From NCBI GenBank assembly GCA_964503085.1, contig CAZCYQ010000001.1:62001-126000 (forward strand): a stretch of DNA of 64,000 nucleotides, read 5' to 3'. The notes beneath the pieces were generated by a model. The model was not told where the DNA came from. It saw nothing but the letters and a program-made list of their open reading frames with translations, and searched no databases. Position 1 is the first letter of the stretch. The number at the start of each line of letters is the position of its first letter. The stretch comes from Bin80 sp964503085. GTDB taxonomy: Bacteria > Bacteroidota > Rhodothermia > Rhodothermales > Bin80. Shown one piece after another: positions 26,829 to 36,477 of the stretch. Position numbers and translations under genes: made by a program.

Positions 26829-27053
26829 ATGCCACCAGCCCCATTGACGGCTTTTTGTGACGGATGTCCGCTTAAGATCTGTTCCGTGCATGGTTGTGCA
26901 GAGGAGCGGTTACGGGATATGGGTTTGCGGGAAGGGGCTCAAGTAGAGGTGATTCAGAATTCAGATAAGCTTATCGTACGTCTGGCCGGCTGTCGGATTG
27001 GGTTGCGGCGTGATGTAGCCGCCGAAATCTATGCAACGCCCATGGAAGCATGA
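26829..27053 (+). CDS. feoA: FeoA-domain protein with Cys-rich N-terminus
   Basis: This 74-residue protein has the SH3-like FeoA core, with RLRDMGLREGAQVEVIQNSD and LIVRLAGCRIGLRRDVAAEI. Ahead of the core there are four cysteines (C10, C13, C18, C23) in FCDGCPLKICSVHGC, a possible iron or Fe-S site not present in standard FeoA. FeoA proteins support ferrous iron import by FeoB. The stop overlaps the start of the second feoA by four bases (ATGA), so the genes are coupled. Confidence 0.88.
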   Translation: MPPAPLTAFCDGCPLKICSVHGCAEERLRDMGLREGAQVEVIQNSDKLIVRLAGCRIGLRRDVAAEIYATPMEA

Positions 27054-27277
27054 CGCTACGGGATTTGCGCCCTGGTGAGTCGGGTACGATTCTAGGGTTT
27101 GAACCCAGTGCAGCTATAAATCGCCTGATGGAGATGGGCATGGTTCCCGGTTCGCAGGTTCAGGTGGTGCGTCTGGCACCCTTCGGCGATCCAATAGACC
27201 TCAGGGTCCGTGATTATCATCTCTCTATCCGAAAATCCGAAGCCGCCCTTATTCGCATATCTAGGCATGAAGGGTAA
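27050..27277 (+). CDS. feoA: FeoA-domain protein, second copy
   Basis: This 75-residue FeoA begins with TLRDLRPGESGTILGFEP and has the conserved NRLMEMGMVPGSQVQVVRLAPFGDP block with the canonical G-D-P ending, closer to standard FeoA than the preceding gene. It probably contacts the cytoplasmic face of FeoB to modulate Fe(II) transport. It overlaps the first feoA by four bases and is followed after 15 bp by feoB. Confidence 0.92.
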   Translation: MTLRDLRPGESGTILGFEPSAAINRLMEMGMVPGSQVQVVRLAPFGDPIDLRVRDYHLSIRKSEAALIRISRHEG

Positions 27278-27292
27278 GCTACAGGATCTGAC

Positions 27293-29569
27293 GTGACTTC
27301 TCAATCGCCTATGCGTGTCGCTCTGTGTGGCAACCCCAATGTGGGCAAGACCACGCTGTTTAATCAGTTGACCGGGCTGCGGCAACGTGTTGCAAATTTT
27401 CCGGGAGTCACTGTCGAGCGTAAGGCAGGTAAACTGGCAGGTGCCCCGCATGTCGAGGTCATTGATTTGCCAGGCACATACAGCCTTACTCCACGATCTG
27501 TGGACGAGCGTATTGCCTACGAAGTCCTTGTTGGGCGCTTGGAGGAGGAGCCTGATGTCGTGGTATGCGTGCTGGACGCGGGCAATCTTGAGCGCAACCT
27601 GTACGTGGTGACTCAGGTGATTGATCTGAGTCTGCCCGTGATCGTTGCGTTGAATATGATGGATGTAGCGGAGGAAAATGGGCTAGCGGTGGATGCATCT
27701 GCACTGGAAAAGGATCTGGGAGTGCCTGTCGTCCCCATTACAGCCTCGCGGGGTGAGGGGATTGATGAGTTAAAAAAAAGCATTCTTAATCCGCCCGAGC
27801 CCGCACAGGTGTACCGATGGCAGCTTATGGACGCCGTAGATGCCAAGATCCCGGCCTTAATCAAGCAATTGGCCGAAGAGGCGCCACACGTAAAACCAAT
27901 GCATTTGAGAATGGAGGTTTTGCGTGCGCTGGCGGAAGAGGAAACGTTGGATGCCTGGCGGTTGGAAGCCCCAGAATTTGTGAACTGTATAGTAGCTCTG
28001 CAGGAGGAGTTTGCGAAGCGGGGGGTTGCATGGAGGCATGCGGAAGTAAGCGGTCGATACGCATGGATCGGACCAATTGCTCAAAGGGTCTCGCACCGTT
28101 TCAGGGGACCGGCCACGCTCAGCGACAGGATTGATGCAGTGTTCACCCACCGAGTCGCAGGACCACTCTGCTTTTTGTTGATACTGGTGTGCGTTTTTGA
28201 AGCGGTTTTTTCCTGGGCCATCCCGGCTATGGATTTGATTGAGGCAGGAGTCGCAGCATTGGCCGGAGGCGCTCGTTCCGTGTTGCCAGCAGGTTGGGTC
28301 ACAGATCTTCTCACAGATGGCATTATCACCGGTGTCGGGAATGTTGTTGTGTTCCTGCCACAGATACTGTTGCTGTTTTTCTTTTTGGGCATAATGGAGG
28401 ACAGTGGGTATATGGCACGGAGTGCTTTTATTATGGATCGTCTGATGAAGCGTGTGGGGCTTAGCGGAGGATCTGTGCTCCCTCTTCTGAGCTCCTATGC
28501 CTGCGCTATTCCGGGCATAATGGCTGCCAGAACTTTAGACAGCGAGCGTGATCGCCTGATCACAATAATGGTGGCACCGCTTATGAGCTGCTCAGCACGC
28601 CTTCCAGTCTATACGCTTTTCATCGCTGCCTTCTTGCCCACAGGTAAGCTTTTGGGCGTATTCGGCTACCAGGGGTTAGCAATGTTTTCCATGTACATGA
28701 TGGGGACCATCATGGCTTTTGTGGCGGCTGCTATCCTAAAGCGTGTGGTGTTCAAAGGACCGGAAAGTTACTTTGTGATGGAGTTGCCACCGTACAGGCG
28801 CCCACGATTGCGGCAATTATTCTGGCGCATGTATCAGCGTTCCAGAGTATTTGCTGTTCGAGCGGGAAAAATTATTCTGGGCTGCAGTATTGTTCTATGG
28901 TTCCTGGCAAGCTTTCCGCGTACGGAAACAAGCCCTGAGGCAACTCAGATTGAGGAACAGGCGATACAGGAACGGAATAGAGAATATGCTGCTGCACAGG
29001 CGCTGACTCCGGTTACGGATTTGGCAGTTGCAGCTGACTCAGTGGCACTTACAGATTCTACGCTGGCACATGCACTAGACTTGACCGCAAGGGCGGATGC
29101 CAAATATGCTGCCGCACTTGACAGTGCAAACATTGTTCGGCAGTCTACCCAAATCAGGGGAAGTGCCATAGGTTATCTCGGGCGCATACTTGAGCCTGTG
29201 ATGCAGCCACTGGGCTTTGACTGGAAGATCAGCGCTGGTCTCGTGAGTGCTTTTGCTGCGCGCGAGGTCATTATTTCTACGCTGGGTATCATTTACAGCG
29301 TTGGAGATGCTGAGGGCGGGGTAGCATTGCGTGATGCCCTGAAAGCGGACCGATACCCGGACGGTCGGCCTGTCTTTACACCGCTGGTTGCGATGAGTCT
29401 ACTGGTATTCTTCGTATTTGCGCTTCAGTGCATGAGTACACTGGCGATCGCGCGCCGGGAAACGAACACCTGGCGCTGGCCAATAGTTATGTGGCTCTAC
29501 ATGACGGCGCTAGCCTATCTGGCTTCACTGCTAGTGTACCAGGGAGGGCAACTACTCGGTTTATCGTAA
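27293..29569 (+). CDS. feoB: Ferrous iron transporter B
   Basis: This 758-residue inner-membrane Fe(II) importer starts at GTG. The N-terminal G domain has G1 GNPNVGKTTLFN, the switch region NFPGVTVERKAG, G3 DLPGTYSLTP and G4 NMMD. A helical spacer follows (about 165-270), then the membrane core with two gate motifs, including SGGSVLPLLSSYACAIPGIMAAR and the C-terminal SAFAAREVIISTLGIIYS. An Ala-rich segment of about 85 residues (around 540-625), inserted between membrane helices, is typical of Bacteroidota-type FeoB. No FeoC gene is present. Confidence 0.95.
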   Translation: MTSQSPMRVALCGNPNVGKTTLFNQLTGLRQRVANFPGVTVERKAGKLAGAPHVEVIDLPGTYSLTPRSVDERIAYEVLVGRLEEEPDVVVCVLDAGNLERNLYVVTQVIDLSLPVIVALNMMDVAEENGLAVDASALEKDLGVPVVPITASRGEGIDELKKSILNPPEPAQVYRWQLMDAVDAKIPALIKQLAEEAPHVKPMHLRMEVLRALAEEETLDAWRLEAPEFVNCIVALQEEFAKRGVAWRHAEVSGRYAWIGPIAQRVSHRFRGPATLSDRIDAVFTHRVAGPLCFLLILVCVFEAVFSWAIPAMDLIEAGVAALAGGARSVLPAGWVTDLLTDGIITGVGNVVVFLPQILLLFFFLGIMEDSGYMARSAFIMDRLMKRVGLSGGSVLPLLSSYACAIPGIMAARTLDSERDRLITIMVAPLMSCSARLPVYTLFIAAFLPTGKLLGVFGYQGLAMFSMYMMGTIMAFVAAAILKRVVFKGPESYFVMELPPYRRPRLRQLFWRMYQRSRVFAVRAGKIILGCSIVLWFLASFPRTETSPEATQIEEQAIQERNREYAAAQALTPVTDLAVAADSVALTDSTLAHALDLTARADAKYAAALDSANIVRQSTQIRGSAIGYLGRILEPVMQPLGFDWKISAGLVSAFAAREVIISTLGIIYSVGDAEGGVALRDALKADRYPDGRPVFTPLVAMSLLVFFVFALQCMSTLAIARRETNTWRWPIVMWLYMTALAYLASLLVYQGGQLLGLS

Positions 29570-29573
29570 ATTG

Positions 29574-29647
29574 TGGGCCCAGAGGGACTTGAACCCCCGA
29601 CCGACGGATTATGAGTCCGCTGCTCTAACCGACTGAGCTATGGGCCC
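29574..29647 (-). tRNA. tRNA with CAU anticodon (Ile2 or elongator Met)
   Basis: On the minus strand a 74-nt cloverleaf folds with acceptor GGGCCCA/TGGGCCC, D-arm GCTC..GAGC, anticodon stem GCGGA/TCCGT region with loop CTCATAA, and T-arm GGGGGTTCAAGTCCCTC. CCA is not encoded (ACA follows). The CAU anticodon with a GC-rich acceptor and an A discriminator fits tRNA-Ile2, whose C34 becomes lysidine, but elongator tRNA-Met cannot be ruled out. It is not an initiator, since it lacks the three G-C pairs flanking the anticodon loop and has a paired first base. Confidence 0.9.
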
Positions 29648-29717
29648 GGAATGGAGCAAAACAAGCTGAATCTAGTTGCTAAGTTATTGCAGTTGTCGAC
29701 GCTTGTTCCATAAAAAT

Positions 29718-30512
29718 ATGAGAACCGTTGCAATATTTGGATTCATGAGCATGTTCCTGATAGTGTCCTGTCAGGAAACCGTGCCACCGGGCACCCAGGA
29801 TACGCTGGTTGACCTGACACACAGCTTTGATACAACAACCATCTATTGGCCTACCGCGGAAGGGTTCCAACTACACGAGGACGCCAAGGGATGGCAGGAA
29901 GCGGGATACTATTATGAGTCAAACTCGTTCGAATCCGCTGAACATGGCGGCACGCATTTGGACGCTCCCATTCACTTCGCCGAAGGCCAGTGGGCGAACC
30001 ATGAAATTCCGCTGGACCGGCTTATTGGACACGGTATTGTTGTGGATGTGAGCGAAAAAGTGACAGATGATCGAGATTATCAGATAAGCGTGTCTGATTT
30101 TGAGGAATGGGAGGCAGTAAACGGACAAATACCTGAGGGTGCCATCGTATTGTTACGGACGGGGTTTGGTCGGTATTGGCCGGATCGGAATCAGTACTTG
30201 GGTACTGATTTACGGGGTGCAGAAGGGGTAAGTCAGTTACATTTTCCCGGGCTTGCACCGGAGGCCGCAGAATGGTTGCGCGATGCGCGTAGCATTAGTG
30301 CAGTTGGGATTGATACTGCCAGTATTGACTATGGTCAATCGAACGACTATGTTAGCCATCAGGAGCTTTTTGCAGATAATATTCCGGTGTTTGAAAACGT
30401 AGCAAATATGGAAGCGCTACCAGTCAACGGTTTTACGATCGTGGCTTTACCCATGAAGATATATGGAGGAAGTGGTGGTCCGCTAAGAATAATTGCCATG
30501 GTGCACAATTGA
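29718..30512 (+). CDS. Cyclase-family (kynurenine formamidase-like) lipoprotein
   Basis: The start at 29718 gives a lipoprotein signal peptide (AIFGFMSMFLIVSC, lipobox cysteine at about residue 18); an upstream in-frame ATG at 29676 would add a non-signal extension. The mature part is a cyclase/formamidase fold with the metal motif HGGTHLDAPIHFAEG, followed by VLLRTGFGRYW and GIDTASIDYG. Such metal-dependent hydrolases act on N-formylkynurenine or cyclic amide/ester substrates; being lipid-anchored makes a role in periplasmic turnover likely, but substrate is unknown. The Lrp-type regulator gene begins four bases after the stop, suggesting a shared transcript. Confidence 0.85.
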   Translation: MRTVAIFGFMSMFLIVSCQETVPPGTQDTLVDLTHSFDTTTIYWPTAEGFQLHEDAKGWQEAGYYYESNSFESAEHGGTHLDAPIHFAEGQWANHEIPLDRLIGHGIVVDVSEKVTDDRDYQISVSDFEEWEAVNGQIPEGAIVLLRTGFGRYWPDRNQYLGTDLRGAEGVSQLHFPGLAPEAAEWLRDARSISAVGIDTASIDYGQSNDYVSHQELFADNIPVFENVANMEALPVNGFTIVALPMKIYGGSGGPLRIIAMVHN

Positions 30513-30515
30513 TCG

Positions 30516-30983
30516 GTGAGCAGGAAACTAGACGAAATTGACGCCCGGATACTGAACCTTCTGCAGTCTGCAGGAAGGATGAAGCGCATTGACATCGCAG
30601 CGCGCGTTGGACTAAGTGCGGCCAGCGTTAGTGACCGTATGCGTAAGCTGCGGGAAAATGGGTTTCTAACCGGCTATCATGCAACCGTGGACGCCAAGGT
30701 CCTGGGGTTTGATATTACAGCCTTTATTCGTGTGTCTGTGGATACTTCGGAGAGCTATCAGTCTCTGATAGGACATATATGTGGTTGTGACGAGATACTG
30801 GAGGCCCATTCAATCACGGGAGAGGGTTCGCATATTCTAAAGGTCAGGACACAAAACACAACTGAACTGGAGCGTTTGCTTGCGGGCATTCAAGCCTGGC
30901 CGGGTGTGACGGGCACGACAACCAGTATTGTTCTCAGCACATACAAAGAGTCTCGGCAACTACCTGTTTCGCCAGAAAAATAA
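30516..30983 (+). CDS. Lrp/AsnC family transcriptional regulator
   Basis: This 155-residue protein starts at GTG four bases after the cyclase gene. The N-terminal winged helix is canonical (LDEIDARILNLLQSAGRMKR, then GLSAASVSDRMRKLRENGF). It is followed by the RAM/AsnC ligand-binding domain, with ITAFIRVSV and a Gly-bearing turn in EAHSITGEGSHILKVR. Members sense amino acids and form octamers. Adjacency to the cyclase-family hydrolase suggests a link to amino acid (for example tryptophan) degradation, which is inference only. Confidence 0.92.
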   Translation: MSRKLDEIDARILNLLQSAGRMKRIDIAARVGLSAASVSDRMRKLRENGFLTGYHATVDAKVLGFDITAFIRVSVDTSESYQSLIGHICGCDEILEAHSITGEGSHILKVRTQNTTELERLLAGIQAWPGVTGTTTSIVLSTYKESRQLPVSPEK

Positions 30984-31022
30984 AAAACTGAACTGCATGT
31001 GAGTGGATGAACGGTGGACTGT

Positions 31023-31634
31023 ATGCCTGAAGATCAGAAGGTGTCCCGAAGGTCAGTATCCAGTCAGCAGGATCACATGCTGGTCACTCGTGCGCTAGAA
31101 GGGGATCAACGCGCGTATTTGGATCTTGTGCAAAAATATCAAAAGGGGCTACATCTGCATATCAGGCGCACCATCGGAAATGTTGAGGGGATGGAGGATC
31201 TCGTACACGAGGCTTTCATCAAGGCATTCAAGGCTCTCCACACCTATTCAGCCAATTATGCATTTTCGACATGGCTGTACAAGATCGCATCAAACCACGC
31301 GATTGATTACAAGCGCAAGCGAAGATTGGTTACGACTTCACTGGATAAGCCGACGTCAACCAAGGACGGTGAGGTTCGTCAGGAAGTTTCTGATACCACT
31401 TTCCGTCCAGATCGCAAGATTGAAGACAGGCAGCGCGCCAATATCATCCAGGACGCCATTGATTCGCTTCCGCCCAAGTATAACCGTGTGATTGTAATGC
31501 GGCACCAGGAGGAAAAATCCTATATAGAGATTGCCGAAGAATTGGATCTCCCGCTTGGCACGGTGAAGGCGCACATTTTTCGGGCTCGAAAGCTATTGTA
31601 TAAATGCCTCCGAGATAAACGCGACTCGCTTTAA
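31023..31634 (+). CDS. ECF-type RNA polymerase sigma factor
   Basis: The 203-residue protein has sigma region 2 (LVHEAFIKAFKALHTYSANYAFSTWLYKI split around the -10 binding helix, with NHAIDYKRKRR) and region 4 (LPPKYNRVIVMRHQEEKSY, then the HTH IAEELDLPLGTVKAHIFRARK). A GTG three codons upstream at 31014 is an alternative start. No anti-sigma factor gene is adjacent, so control is not evident. Sigma factors of this form in Bacteroidota-like bacteria often run extracytoplasmic stress or general functions. Confidence 0.93.
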   Translation: MPEDQKVSRRSVSSQQDHMLVTRALEGDQRAYLDLVQKYQKGLHLHIRRTIGNVEGMEDLVHEAFIKAFKALHTYSANYAFSTWLYKIASNHAIDYKRKRRLVTTSLDKPTSTKDGEVRQEVSDTTFRPDRKIEDRQRANIIQDAIDSLPPKYNRVIVMRHQEEKSYIEIAEELDLPLGTVKAHIFRARKLLYKCLRDKRDSL

Positions 31635-31688
31635 GTATTTGTTTGGGTCGCGTGCCACTCCTTTTATTTTCACATTCATGAAGTCAGT

Positions 31689-32996
31689 ATGATTAACCGG
31701 TACACTCATCCAGCTATGCGCACGCTCTGGAGTGAACAGCGCCAGTTTGAGGTATGGCTCGAGGTGGAGTTGGCAGCCTGTGAGGCCTGGTCCAGAGTCG
31801 GGGTTATCCCCGAAGAGGATGTCGAAAAACTTCGCAACGATGCATCTTTTGACTTGCATCGTATTCATGAAATTGAGCAATCCACTCGACATGATGTAGT
31901 CGCTTTTACACGTGCAGTCAGCGAAGGACTTGGGCCGGAAAAGAAATGGGTGCATTATGGTCTGACCTCGTCGGATGTAGTGGATACGGCCTGGTCAGTA
32001 CGTCTTCTGGAAGCCAACAGACTTATAGAGGAAGCTATCAGGGCGTTGCTGGAGGTCTTGCATGACCGGGCGCTAGAACATCGATATACGATTATGATGG
32101 GTAGGACGCATGGTGTGCACGCGGAACCGACCACGTTCGGACTGAAACTCGCGCTCTATTATGCGGAAATGACGCGCAACCTGGAACGATTCAATGCTTC
32201 GGTTGAAGATGTGCGAACTGGAAAGTTGTCTGGTGCGGTCGGGACTTTTGCGCATACTCCGCCGGAAGTCGAGCGAATAACCTGTGAGATTCTCGGGCTT
32301 GAGCCGGAGCCAATTGCCACGCAGGTCATCCAGCGGGATCGTCATGCCCATTATGTTAGTACGCTGGCACTCATCGGAGCCAGCCTCGAGAAGATGGCCG
32401 TAGAGATACGCCACCTGCAGCGCAGCGAAGTCCGCGAAGTTGAGGAGGCTTTTGGCAAGGGCCAGAAAGGCTCCAGTGCCATGCCTCATAAACGAAATCC
32501 CATAGGTAGTGAGAATATCACCGGCTGCGCGCGGCTACTGCGTGGCTATATGGTCGCGGCCATGGAAAATGTAGCACTATGGCATGAGCGGGATATATCA
32601 CATTCCAGTGTCGAGCGTGTCATCCTGCCCGATGCAACGACGGTCTTGCACTACGCGCTATTGCGGTTAACACGGATCTTACGAAACCTGGTTGTGAATG
32701 CCGAACGAATGCGGACAAATTTAGATGCTACGCATGGTCTGTACAATAGCCAACGGCTGATGCTTAGGTTGATTGACTGCGGATTGACACGTGAGGCAGC
32801 TTACGATCTGGTGCAGCCTTTAGCGATGCAGAGCTGGCAAAACGGCCAGAGCTTCCAGTCATTAGTGATGTCATCAGATGCGATAATGGCGCATATCACC
32901 CCGGAGGAAATGGAGAATCTTTTTGATGCGGCGTACCATACGAAGCATATGGAACTGCTCCTAGCGCGTGCGGGGATTCGGGATCACACTAGTTGA
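31689..32996 (+). CDS. purB: Adenylosuccinate lyase
   Basis: The 435-residue enzyme cleaves SAICAR and adenylosuccinate, releasing fumarate, in purine synthesis. Diagnostic blocks are HYGLTSSDVVDTA, the GRTHGVHAEPTTFG catalytic His region, and the fumarase/lyase superfamily signature GSSAMPHKRNPIGSEN with the flexible catalytic loop serine. The C-terminus LVQPLAMQSWQNG is usual for the B. subtilis-type enzyme. It starts 54 bp after the sigma factor gene; no other purine genes are near. Confidence 0.96.
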   Translation: MINRYTHPAMRTLWSEQRQFEVWLEVELAACEAWSRVGVIPEEDVEKLRNDASFDLHRIHEIEQSTRHDVVAFTRAVSEGLGPEKKWVHYGLTSSDVVDTAWSVRLLEANRLIEEAIRALLEVLHDRALEHRYTIMMGRTHGVHAEPTTFGLKLALYYAEMTRNLERFNASVEDVRTGKLSGAVGTFAHTPPEVERITCEILGLEPEPIATQVIQRDRHAHYVSTLALIGASLEKMAVEIRHLQRSEVREVEEAFGKGQKGSSAMPHKRNPIGSENITGCARLLRGYMVAAMENVALWHERDISHSSVERVILPDATTVLHYALLRLTRILRNLVVNAERMRTNLDATHGLYNSQRLMLRLIDCGLTREAAYDLVQPLAMQSWQNGQSFQSLVMSSDAIMAHITPEEMENLFDAAYHTKHMELLLARAGIRDHTS

Positions 32997-33505
32997 TTTT
33001 GGTGTAGCTAACCGAGAGATCAGCAAGCGTACCAGATCAATTGCCTCCCTGCACACTTGCTTTATGCGACAATGGAGCAGGAATGGGGAATTGCCCAACG
33101 GCCAGATATGTACGGATTGGGTGTAGTGATGTGGAGCATGGTCGCCAGTGGAATCCTCCGTTCATACCAACAAATCCACTACAGATCCAAAGAAATGCCT
33201 TTGAGGTGATGCTGAGGCAAATCGGATCTATCGCAACTACCTAGTCGCCGAATTTGGCGTCATAATCGTGGGCGTGGTTACATCTGAGGCAGGTCATCGT
33301 GAGATGTAGCGCAAATTCAAATGCAGGGCTTATGGCCGAAAGCTTGCGGGTCTACGGGATTGGGACAACTGAGTGAATTGGGCGTTCGAGTTATTGCCCA
33401 CTGGGTGATTCGGAAAATGGAGGTGTGGAAAGCATGCAACAGTTATTCAAGGTACAAATTTCATTTTTTTGTACATTGGCCTAGTCTGGTTAAGTCGACA
33501 TTATC
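32997..33505. other. Intergenic region, no gene seen
   Basis: The 509-bp gap before the first TonB-dependent receptor has only short open frames without family character. It probably holds the receptor promoter; no clear promoter boxes or palindromes were recognised. Confidence 0.5.
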
Positions 33506-36331
33506 ATGGCAGGTTGCAAGATCATTCGCGGTTTGATTGTCGGCCTCGGGTTATGTTGTTTTGCAGTTTCAGTTTTTGCACAGACAGGTGCAATCATCGG
33601 GAAGGTAGTTGATGCCGAAACCGGGCAGCCATTGGTTGGTGCCAACGTATTGGTGGTTGGAACGGGCATGGGGAGTGCAACCGATGTTGAAGGGGAGTTT
33701 GAGATTTTAAACCTTATCCCCGGGGCGCACCTCCTGCGAGTCAGTTTTATAGGCTATGCTGCTCAAGAGTCCGTGATAGAATTGATAGAGGGCGAACGGT
33801 ATGTGTGGAATGTTAATATGGTTCCAGGCACTGATTTGAACCCCATTCAGGTGACCGCTGGGCGGCACCAGGAAATGGCGCTGGATGCGCCTGCATCAAT
33901 TGACATCGTAACCATACGTGATATACAGTTTGAAGTCGCACCTTCCACAGTCAGGGCATTGCGTAACATCACGGGAGTGGATATGGTGCAAACCGGAATA
34001 GATCGTCATGAGGTTGCTTTGCGGGGTTTTAATAATCTGTTTTCGAGGTCTACACATGTGCTTACCGATTATCGGGACGCGGGTGCCCCTTCGATAGGTG
34101 TAAATCTGCATAGTATTATGCCTGCTCTAGCGATTGATACCGAGCGGATAGAGGTTGTGCGCGGGCCAGGATCTGCGCTATATGGTCCCGGTGTAGACTC
34201 AGGTGTGATTCACTACATCTCCAAAGATGCTTTTAGATATCCGGGGGTTACAGTGTCTGTGACCGGAGGACAGAGATCTATGCTAAATCTTCAGGGGCGT
34301 GTCGCAACTGTCTTCGGTAAAAATCTTGGCGTGAAGTTGCTCGGTAGCTATGCAACGGCTGAGGATTTTGCGCTCAGAAGCTGTGACTCTGCACTTATCG
34401 AGGCTGAGAGATTCAGCGAATGTGCGGATCCAGAGGATGCGATTCAGCTGTTTGTGGATGGCGCACGCGAGACCAGATACAAGAAACTGTTGCTGTCCGG
34501 TAACGTGGATTGGCGTATCGGCACTAAGACAATCCTATCCATTAATGGGGGCTTCAGTGGTCTTGATGGAACATTGCTTTCCGCCGTTGGCACGGTCCAG
34601 GGTAAGGACTTCGTCTACAGTTATGGGCAGATTCGGCTCTCCAGTGGTTCCTTTTTTCTGCAGGCCTACCTCAATTCAAATGATTCGGGCAGTTCTTATG
34701 TGTATGGTGGTGATCCGGTCGTAGAGTACTCGGATGAATACACGATTCAGGCCCAGTACGCAAAGGAAATAACCTCCCGCCAGCAGTTGATCGGAGGAGT
34801 TGATGTCACGTTCGATCGCCCTGATACTAGGGAGACCGTGCTCGGACGCAATGAATACAATGACAATATTGATGAGTATGGTGCTTATTTGCAGTCAAGC
34901 ACAAAATTTTCTGATAAACTGGATCTGATTCTGGCACTTCGAGGAGACTACAACAGTGCAGTAGAGAAGATTCAGGTGTCTCCGCGATTGGCGGTTGTAT
35001 TAAAGCCGTCCTCAGCTTCAAGTTTTCGCGCGACATATAACCGCAGTTTTTCTTCACCGGATGCAACTGGATATTTTCTGGATTTGGTGGCGGCTTCACT
35101 CGGGCCACTCAAGATACGGGCACGTGGTGGAGCTGACGGATTCACGTTCACCAGGAATCCTGACTACCTGGGGTTGGGGGCCCCGTCTGCACTTGTGGCG
35201 TCCAGCATGCTCCCCGGCATGGAGGGTGCCCCTGTTCCCGTTGGCATTGACACCGGGGTGATGTATGGCCTGATGTACGAAGGGCTGGCTGCGATTCCAG
35301 ATTCGGAACTTGTAGATCTGCTCGCCGAAGCAGGACTCAGTATTCCCGCCCAACTAATCCCTCTTCTGAGGGAAGGACTTAATCCGGCAGTAACCCCCAT
35401 TCAGGGATTCAGTCCCGGTGTGTTGGGTATCCTGAACTTAAGCACACTTACACTCAAGACCGGGCCTGAGGTAGATAATCTCCAGGATATAGCACCTATC
35501 AAGCCTACGGTTTCCCAGTCCTGGGAGGTAGGGTATAAGGGAGTCATCCGCGATAAGGTACTGCTCGCGGTTGATGGCTATTTTGCAAAGCGGAAAAATT
35601 TTACCGGTGCACTCCAGGTCCGGACACCATTTGTACTCGTTCCCAATCTGCAGCAGGATCTGATCAGGGACATCGCGGCTGGACTCACGGCTAACGATCA
35701 GATAGCGGCCGCACTCGGGTTGTTTGGTTTGACTCCTCAATTGGCTGCGGAAATGCTGGTCGGCATAGCCGGCAGCGATCTGCCCGACGGCGAAACACCT
35801 GTCGCAATTGTGCAAGCCAACGAGAATAATAGAGGCGAGGGACATTTCCCAGAACTCATGCTCACTTACCCCAACTTTGGTAACATTCAGTACTTTGGTA
35901 TGGATGTCTCAACGCAGGTGATTGCCTCTGATGCTCTTACTCTTTTTGGGAATGCATCCTGGGTTAGCGACGATTACTTTGATCACACCGAAGTTGGTGA
36001 AGAATCTGAGGATCTGGCATTGGCGCTTAATGCACCAGGGTTTAAGGTCAAATTGGGTGGGCAGTATCGACACAGAGGTGGGTTCTCGCTTAATGCATCT
36101 GGACGATTCACCAAAGGGTTTCCGATGATTTCGGGGCAATATGTAGGTGACGTACAGAGCTACACCATTATAGATGTTGGAGTAGGCTATGCTATTAGCC
36201 AAACCGGGATCCGGGCAGACTTGGGAATCAGCAACCTGTTTGACAGCGACCATCGCGAATTTGTAGGTGCTCCCAGGCTTGGACGAATTGCCAATGCCCG
36301 GGTCACCTACACTACTGATTGGAGCAACTAA
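33506..36331 (+). CDS. TonB-dependent receptor with carboxypeptidase-regulatory-like domain (copy 1)
   Basis: The 941-residue outer-membrane receptor has a signal peptide ending near VFAQ, then a carboxypeptidase-regulatory-like beta domain (GKVVDAETGQPLVGANVLV to about residue 110). A plug domain follows (ITVTAGRH-like start, TGIDRHEVALRGFNN, IEVVRGPGSALYGPGVDSGVIHYISKD), then a beta barrel ending with GRIANARVTYTTDWSN. An extracellular-type insertion around residues 570-680 is shared with copy 2. TonB-dependent receptors take up siderophores, glycans, vitamins or other ligands; no SusD-like partner or other uptake gene is adjacent, so the ligand is unknown. Copy 2 begins about 150 bp downstream. 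Confidence 0.93.
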   Translation: MAGCKIIRGLIVGLGLCCFAVSVFAQTGAIIGKVVDAETGQPLVGANVLVVGTGMGSATDVEGEFEILNLIPGAHLLRVSFIGYAAQESVIELIEGERYVWNVNMVPGTDLNPIQVTAGRHQEMALDAPASIDIVTIRDIQFEVAPSTVRALRNITGVDMVQTGIDRHEVALRGFNNLFSRSTHVLTDYRDAGAPSIGVNLHSIMPALAIDTERIEVVRGPGSALYGPGVDSGVIHYISKDAFRYPGVTVSVTGGQRSMLNLQGRVATVFGKNLGVKLLGSYATAEDFALRSCDSALIEAERFSECADPEDAIQLFVDGARETRYKKLLLSGNVDWRIGTKTILSINGGFSGLDGTLLSAVGTVQGKDFVYSYGQIRLSSGSFFLQAYLNSNDSGSSYVYGGDPVVEYSDEYTIQAQYAKEITSRQQLIGGVDVTFDRPDTRETVLGRNEYNDNIDEYGAYLQSSTKFSDKLDLILALRGDYNSAVEKIQVSPRLAVVLKPSSASSFRATYNRSFSSPDATGYFLDLVAASLGPLKIRARGGADGFTFTRNPDYLGLGAPSALVASSMLPGMEGAPVPVGIDTGVMYGLMYEGLAAIPDSELVDLLAEAGLSIPAQLIPLLREGLNPAVTPIQGFSPGVLGILNLSTLTLKTGPEVDNLQDIAPIKPTVSQSWEVGYKGVIRDKVLLAVDGYFAKRKNFTGALQVRTPFVLVPNLQQDLIRDIAAGLTANDQIAAALGLFGLTPQLAAEMLVGIAGSDLPDGETPVAIVQANENNRGEGHFPELMLTYPNFGNIQYFGMDVSTQVIASDALTLFGNASWVSDDYFDHTEVGEESEDLALALNAPGFKVKLGGQYRHRGGFSLNASGRFTKGFPMISGQYVGDVQSYTIIDVGVGYAISQTGIRADLGISNLFDSDHREFVGAPRLGRIANARVTYTTDWSN

Positions 36332-36477
36332 GCAGCGATTTAACGCATTTTTTGTCGCTGCTGCACTCAGCCGTTAGTATGTGTTCATTTGATTTTGCAA
36401 GCAAACACCAACACGGAGATTGTGTAAATTGACAGTTGCAGGGCAACGTTCAGGACGAATCACTTAACCACGAAGAC

